Assembly: GCA_963691815.1 (NCBI GenBank)
Contig: OY829648.1
Coordinates: forward strand, 27,639,917-27,703,916
DNA length: 64,000 bases
Direction: 5' to 3'
From: Echiichthys vipera
Lineage: Eukaryota > Chordata > Actinopteri > Perciformes > Trachinidae
The position numbers and the translations under genes are program-made. The notes below the pieces were generated by a model. The model searched no databases. It was not told the DNA's origin and was given only the letters and a program-made list of their open reading frames with translations. Every line of letters starts with the position of its first letter. Position 1 is the stretch's first letter. Below are positions 57,104 to 64,000 of the stretch, piece by piece.

Positions 57104-59408
57104 CAATTAACAACAAATAACTAAAAAGTGTATCATAAGAATGTGGCTTAAAACTGGATAAAAAGTCGTTTTAGGGCACCTTCTGTCTGACAACATGCAT
57201 TGACTGTTGACCAAATGTTATATCAGTAACATTGTTGGAAACGTTTAGGATAATGTAAGTACACAACTCAACAATATGTGAGTTGGTAACATGTTGCTAA
57301 CAAAAATTCAGGCACACTAATTTTTTTATGAGGACAGATATGCAGTCAGGCGTCCAGGATAATTGCAACTGGTTTATGGGACTAACACTGAATTTAAACA
57401 TAATTTGAGTTTTTACAATAAAACTTCACAGGACACCTTTTAATCTACTGAGATTTAACACTGCACCAGATCACCTCAGCACTCCAATTTGTATCATAGC
57501 CATTAACACCATTGCAACTCATGGAATCTGGGATAACAAGTGTGCTCCCACCTCCCCTGTCCTGCAGAAGGTTCATGGTAGATGGTGATGAAAAACGACT
57601 GCAGGAAAGGGGATTTGGTGAGGCGCTTTCGCACAATGACATTGTCTGAACTACAGCCTCCTCGGCGTGCTGTGCCTCAGCGACAGCCCTTTAGTATTTC
57701 CTGTCAAACAGAGCATTGTTGCTTTTAGTTCACCTTAAGTGTCTAGACAGTGGTTTTCCTGCTCCGTTGGTTCTCTTGGATTGAGGCCAAATCTTCACTC
57801 TTGGAGGTGATAAGAGTCTTATCTTGCTGTTAGAGGGGCTAGACACTGCAGCAGAGCTCAAGTGAGTGTCACTCAGGTGGGAGTGTGGGCACCTTTAAGA
57901 GCAGCAGGGATAGTCAACCGGCTTACAGTACTGACAATGACACTCCCCAACATCAGACCTGCATATTCACTTTGAGTCAAGATTGATTTGAAATCCGAAC
58001 TTTTACAACCTCTCTTTAGTGGCTGAAAAGGAAAGAAAAAGTGAAATGTTCTCTCAGTGAGTTCGGATGTTATTTATTTTTATTTATTGGGGTATTGCAT
58101 ATTAAAAACCTTTGTCCAACACATCAGGACATGTGAAGGTGGCAAATATTCAAAGATACGAGAAAACTTTTTGGAGTTATAAACAACCCCAAATAGCTTG
58201 TGAACAATGCCTAACAACCGTTTCCAAAGAGAGCTTTTTACTTCCCCGCACCACAATGATAAATTATGAGATTGAGGTCATCCATTGACGTACAGAGAAC
58301 AGCCTACATTCTTCCTGACAAAGGGCAAGAGGGTAATACAGCAGCTATTCAAACGCTTCCCTTTGTGCTTGTCTTTGCTGGAAAATGTTTGTTGTGAAAA
58401 GTCCAAGGTCCCTCAAGTAAATATCAATCCGTGGATTGTGCACCGGTCCTTTTTTGAAGACCATTGTGGCTATATTCCCCAGCCAGGTAAAACAAGAATG
58501 CTGCCATTATTCTCAGCATAGTTGATCCACAATATTGGCAAATGGTCCTTAATTCCTCTCTATGCAAGGTAACTCTCCAGCTTGAAGTAATTCAGACTCT
58601 TTTCTTTCACTTTGAATGGTGCGCTTGTGTTGCTAAATGAAAAGGAGTCAATAGATGTGGATGATTTATTCAAGGAAAGAGCTTTAAGACTTTGGAATGA
58701 GAAGCATGACTATTCTTTTGCGAAGGACATTATTTTCTACAACACAAGGTAAAATCTATGGCTGCTCAATTCATTCTGTGCTCACAAAAGAAACTGAATT
58801 GATCAAAGGGAGGGAAGGAAGTTAAAAAGTTTGTCTGAATAGGCTCCATGTTTGACTGCTTAAATTTAATATTAAAGCTGATAGTCATTCAGTCCATTTT
58901 TGGCCATTTAAGATATAACCTTGCAAGTAAATTTAGTCTCAACCTAACTTTTTAACGATTTTTATGACTGTGAATGTTTTATAGAAACATTTTTTTCCGA
59001 ACACACATACAGAATGAAAGTAAATTAAATGCTTGACCAAAGACTAGGGGCGTCACATTTTTTTTATCAAAATCAACGCAGTACCGATGATTCTCCCGGT
59101 AGTTTTTTGGCTCTCTCCACCACCTCCCAATTCGTGCCCCCAATGAAAAAAAAACCCACAGCGTAGCTAACTGGCTGTAGCATGCAGCTAAAGACAGCAC
59201 AACGTTAGCTCACCAGTTGCCTGCAGCTGCACTTTTCGAGACACCATAACCACAGCTGGAGTCAGAGAGCACGGAGAAACAACACAACATTTTGCCTTCT
59301 CCAGAAGTTATGTAAACAAACAACGAACGGGTGTGAGCTCTGACAGATCTTCATGGTGCATTCAGGGGCCCCTCATACAAATCCATGGTAGATTCAGGTA
59401 CATCTCGT

Positions 59409-59410
<2 letters not shown>
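57104..59410. other. Intergenic, nothing recognised
   Basis: Short ORFs only. A CpG-containing fragment near 59045-59230 may be an old MITE but lacks visible termini. Confidence 0.55.

Positions 59411-59492
<82 letters not shown>
59411..59492. repeat. (CT)n microsatellite, about 80 bp
   Basis: An uninterrupted CT dinucleotide run. The minus-strand Arg-Glu repeat ORF across it is an artefact. Confidence 0.98.
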
Positions 59493-59495
<3 letters not shown>

Positions 59496-59849
59496 GTAGC
59501 ATAACCAATGCTGGGCAAAAAAAATTGAAAAGTTAATCCAAACATAACCTTCAAATCAAAAGTGAAATTTGCTCATGGATTTTGAGTATTATGACTGAGG
59601 CTGAAAACATACTTTCCGTGTCCACGTGAGGGTTTGCTTCGATCCGCTGATGTAAATGCCGTCATCCTGTCGCCATCTACCCATGCCTCAGACCGAGCAG
59701 ACTATAGTAAGGTATGAACCGCGTGTCCGTGTGCTGGTACAAGTTTGCGGACTACTTAAGTTATATTGAGTATGACTGCCACTCTATGACGCATATTCAT
59801 CTCAATTTGTCATCGTTCATTTCTCTATTTAACAAGGACGTATCAAGAA

Positions 59850-60260
59850 TAGGGATGATAATTGATAAGATTTTATTGATACCAATGTCATTACCGATTC
59901 TGCTTGTTGGTCTGATTCTTTTTATCGATTCTCCTGATCAATTTTCTGTGTAGAAAAAAGTCCACCTACGCAGGTTTCAAGTGTCAACGAAACTGTTTTC
60001 TTAGTCTGAGTCTGAATACAGTGTATCGATACTTTAATTCATTGCGCAGACCAATGTGCCTGCGCATTATGGCCCAGAGCGTCACTGCTTTCCCCCTCCA
60101 TGTTGTCTGGGCCTTGCACAGTAACTCCGTCATGTAGCTCAGACAACTTCTCTCACGCACGCTTGCACACACAAAAAAGAGTGTGAGTGCCGTTGTTTAC
60201 CAATCTAGTTAATTTGAAACGAGGACTACTGGAGGAATTGATCACTCACGCCTATCCCTA
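59850..60260 (-). mobile_element. hAT-like MITE related to 33601-34300
   Basis: The left end TAGGGATGATAATTGATAAG and the right end, complement TAGGGATAGGCGTGAG, share the TAGGGAT terminus. The interior (60070-60160) shares about 80 bp with the hdlbp intronic element, including CACTGCTTTCCCCCTCCAT, in the same orientation. It contains TTATCGATTCTC-type hAT subterminal sequence. Confidence 0.65.
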
Positions 60261-62704
60261 GTAAATTCTGTTTTTTTGTTTATTTTTTCTGAATGCTCTG
60301 CTGTTGTTATTTTGGCCATGTGTGTTGTTTAATAATACTGTTTGATGCTTCAGTCGCTCTGACATTTGATGGTGCAGGCTGTCAGGCCTTGTCTTGGATT
60401 AAGGGCAGCATCAGGCAGACATATGTCCTTTCTGCTTTTGTATTGGTTGGTTTTTTTATCTGGGCAAAATATAATTTTTATCTCACTTCATTCAGAATGA
60501 CAGTTCCTCAAAATCGCTCCACACCAAGGGATATTCATTACTTTTTGTAGACCTGCCAGGGTAGCCCGTCAACTTTTCATCTCCCTTCATCTCTCATCTA
60601 TTTCACTCTCTCAGAAAGCCTGTTTTTTTCCTGGCAATTTTCCTGCTTTACTTTGCTATGACCTTCCTGCTTAAATTGCTTGGCTTGTGTTATTCACAGT
60701 TTGAGATTTACAGAGAATAATATTGCACCATAGGATTTCCCACACTCTTAGGTGCCCAATAACTTGTGACAGAATTTCTGTGACCTGGTTGTCTGTATTT
60801 TCTCAGCTTAGGTCGAGGTGATGGGGGCTGTAGTTCTCATCTGGCTTCGCCGAACAAAATGCTCGTCAACCTGTCATGTGTAGCCGAAACTGCACACATA
60901 GTTCACAGGAGCTGATTCATTCAAGAAAGTGTAATGAAAAACAGAACTAATAAAAAAGCATATTTTTCAGCCTTTGAAAATAAATCAGCGATGTCAACAA
61001 AGCTGAATGAGCGGGCCACATGCATGTTTGTGTTGGCTCTACATACTGCAGGGGAACAGAGGGATAAAGGGTCAGGATGACTAGCCTGGATGGAACTGCT
61101 GCACTTGCAAAGGTGGAGTATAATCACAGCCAAAATGGGTGGTGTAAAAGCCTCTTTAAACGTTTTACTTCATTTAAGACAGTGAGCGCGCCGCTTATCT
61201 CTTGTCTTGTCACCACAACACAAAATGTATTAAAGGGGATGTGCACAAGTAGTTCTTATTCAAGTTTCTTTCCCTCTATCTCTCAAAGAGGCTTTCACAT
61301 TGTCACTCTCTCATTTGTGGGACATAATAGTGTCTGGATCTCTCTGTGGTCCATTGTCAACTACAGGACGAGTTGTCCATTTGGAACATCTAAAATACTG
61401 GGAGGGCTTTAATCTTTCTTCATTATTTTCCAATTTTGGATAAATGTGGCCATAATACCTCCCTCCTCTTATAAATGAAACTCTTTGACTCTCTCACCAT
61501 CTCCCCATTTTTTCCCTTGCTACACTTTTCAATGCTTTCATCTTTTACACAGTACAAATAAGTAGTCCAAGTGTACGGTCCTAATGCGGAGATAGAAGGA
61601 TAATTGAGTCGATAAACATTAGGGTCAGGGTGAGATCATTGTTCAGGCTTCTTTAGGAGATGCTTAGTCCAATGTCAATACGCATATTAACATATTTATG
61701 TCATCTGCCATAACAGGGAGAATTGACCCAGGAAGGGCTACTTCGCAAAACTGTGATTGTGTGTACAGTTAACAGGACATTTAGGGTCACACTGTGACTG
61801 CCTGCCTGCCAGAGCATTTTCTACATAGTGCTGCGTCTTATAATGCAACTTGCAACCACTGTGCAATTTATTTTGATATCTGAGATGAAAAATTTAAGAA
61901 GTATGACCGCTCTAATTCTGCACCAGACTACATTTATGATGTGAAAATTTGTATAATTTGTGACATGCTCGGTTGAAATAGGCCACATGAAATATCTATG
62001 TGCCTTGATCTGACCCCGGAGAATGTTGTGACTGTGACAGATGTGATTGGTTATGAATATGCACATCAGTCCGAGTGGTTGGAGCATTGCTCCTGGTCAC
62101 CAGCACTTAGCAGCTGGCTAGAACAGCAAAGATATGAAGCCCTGAGTGATACAGCTTGGTTTCACATGGTTATAGGTCAGGATTTATCAGCAAACATGGA
62201 CGTCATGTTGTTGATGGAACCTCTGATGATGTATTTATACATGCTTCAATATATGAATGCATGACTGTATGGTTGCAATGATGAGTTACTTCAATCCAAA
62301 TGAAAAACAGCTACAAACTAATGCTGTTCCACTTCCTGGAAGTTTGTTGTTGGAAAAGACTGCATTCCAACCACCAGACGCCCATTTGATAGCTATGTCA
62401 GCCACTCAGATTAAATAACAGTTGAAATGGTTATCATGCTGAGTTTCACTGTGACATGCACACGTTACCGTGAAAAGCTAATTTCTAACAATTTCACTCA
62501 ATATGATGAAAATATATATTAGAAAAGGGAAACTGTTTTTTTTTGAAAATGAGAAAATCTTAAACAACATAAAGAAAACTAAAAAACTGTCACTAAATTC
62601 ACAGATGTCTTTAAAGTGAGACTTTGTAACTTTTAAAAGTGAACACATTATTCTTCTTTCAAACTAAAAGTTGAATTTATTAGCAATAAAGTTAACCCTT
62701 GTAG
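60261..62704. other. Intergenic, nothing recognised
   Basis: No splice-bounded coding-like segment or repeat boundary seen. ORFs are short and without similarity. Confidence 0.5.
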
Positions 62705-62970
62705 GGCTGGAGTCCTTCAGAAATTCCAGCTACTGTTCGACCAATTGATTGGTCGATGTGAAAAAAATCTGCACGTTATCTTTAGATTAACTAAATTGTC
62801 CACAGAGCACTGAGAGCACTCTTTTCAACTTAAAACACCGCACTCATGGAAACGCACCTAGTACAAGCAATCCATTCACAACGAAAGACCATCTTTCACT
62901 TCTTACATGTGCTAGTGCTGAAAAACAACTACAACAGAGGAGAAATTACTTCCGCCTGACGTGGCCTGAA
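62702..62970. mobile_element. Possible hAT-like MITE fragment with 20-bp palindrome
   Basis: GTAGGGCTGG followed by the palindrome TCGACCAAT-TG-ATTGGTCGA at 62737-62756. The right limit is unknown. Confidence 0.35.
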
Positions 62971-64000
62971 AGCAACACAGCTTTTCACGGCCTGGCATGA
63001 CCAGAAACATACAGGTATGTTGGGCAAACTTTAGTTTGATTGCTGTGAAACTGATACTAATGGTACTCCATTTGCTAACTTTCATTCTCAGCAACCATTC
63101 TCTAGTTGTTGTACATTATGTTTTACCTTCAACTATTATTGTCACTGTTCTGTAGTCTCACAGTCTCACTTAAAATGCAATCTAATTAGCAATTAGGAGC
63201 TAATCATCTTTTTATTTCAATGCCAATAGCATGTTCAATGTATTTCCATTCACATACTCTCACAATGTCCTTGTCTCATACACAAGTCTCTCTCCGTTGC
63301 TGTTCTCAGTAGTTTCTCTGTGTTCCAGTGTGACTGACTGACTTTTGCTAACCTTAGCAAATGTTGCTAACGGCAAATAATTTCTATGCAGAACTGGCCC
63401 TTGTGAACTTTGGTTTCACTATACACAATACACAATACATGCGGTGCGACTGTGTGCACTGTACTGTGACTACTGTATTTATGCTGTTCAAAATGAATAC
63501 ATGAACCTTTACAGCCCCAAGTATGTGAATGGAAATGCATGTAAACTCATATCACCCCGATGTGAAAAAACATCCCGTAATCTGTATTTGTAATTTTAAA
63601 AATATATTCACGGTGTGAAATTCTCAGAAAAATACTAGTTCCAGAAAAAAATATGGCGCTTAAGCGCAGTGTATTATTCACATTCAGTACAGAAGTATTC
63701 ATGACAAAAACAACAGGTTGAAAAGATATATTGACATTGGGCTGGGCGATGATTCAGTATGATCATTTTTCATCTTTCAGTGAAGTTGTATCGTGATGAA
63801 ATCATGTATCAAGATATCGTGATATATACTAACTAACTAATCTAACTAATACATACAAATTCAAATTTCTCAGAAAATCGGTTGTGAAATATTATGAGGG
63901 AATAGAATTTTAAGATTTTAGTTTGGTTATTACATCACACTGTGTGAGCATGTAAACACAGTCAGTGTATGTCGGAAAGACATATTTCACTTGAAACTAT
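62971..64000. other. Intergenic to window edge
   Basis: GGGCTGGGCGATGATTC at about 63740, followed by TCGTGATGAAATC and ATCGTGATATA, looks like the end of a dispersed GGGCTGGGCGAT repeat. A related sequence flanks the Tc1-like element near 24566. Nothing else is recognised. Confidence 0.45.

Noticed and set aside
59351..59554. Minus-strand Arg-Glu repeat protein
   Set aside because: Translation of the CT microsatellite.

Overview
The window is vertebrate nuclear DNA, almost certainly from a ray-finned (teleost) fish. It contains two spliced multi-exon genes arranged head to head, in introns and intergenic DNA crowded with fish-type DNA transposons, MITEs, LINE 3' fragments and satellites. 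Every coding exon called below was joined by reading GT/AG splice sites and checking that the reading frame carries across each junction. Assignment to families rests on recalled vertebrate homologues, because no search could be run.

Left third (1 to about 18.3 kb, minus strand): the 5' part of farp2, a FERM, RhoGEF and pleckstrin domain protein. Twelve coding exons give 603 residues: the whole FERM domain, the FERM-adjacent (FA) segment and a long proline/glutamine-rich linker. The DH and PH domains lie beyond the left edge. A non-coding first exon and a promoter with two CCAAT boxes sit at about 18.2-18.35 kb. The large introns hold a broken Tc1 element and several MITEs.

Middle (18.3 to 26.8 kb): about 8.5 kb of intergenic DNA with no visible gene. 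It contains a GT/GC alternating tract, a Tc1 remnant, a 2.6-kb array of 21-bp T-rich repeats with higher-order structure, a LINE 3' fragment and a second, degenerate Tc1-like element. In human, SEPTIN2 lies between HDLBP and FARP2. It is not seen here.

Right-centre (26.8 to 46.1 kb, plus strand): complete hdlbp (vigilin), a multi-KH RNA-binding protein. There is one non-coding exon and 26 coding exons (1273 codons before the stop), followed by a roughly 1.3-kb 3' UTR with a polyadenylation signal. Introns carry hAT-like and PIF/Harbinger-like MITEs, two of which retain pieces of transposon coding sequence.

Right quarter (46.1 to 64 kb): no confident gene. It holds LINE 3' ends, L2-like fragments with TGAA tails, a 59-bp minisatellite, a CT microsatellite and a hAT-like MITE. 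Two CpG-containing stretches (about 47.2-47.7 and 56.6-56.8 kb) resemble promoters with first exons and could start genes that continue past the window.

I found no new multi-gene system. The most unusual structure is the 21-bp satellite at 20.7-23.3 kb: its period is a multiple of three, it contains three repeated modules, it has an internal retroposon whose empty site survives in a paralogous module, and the array is bracketed by duplicated unique sequence.
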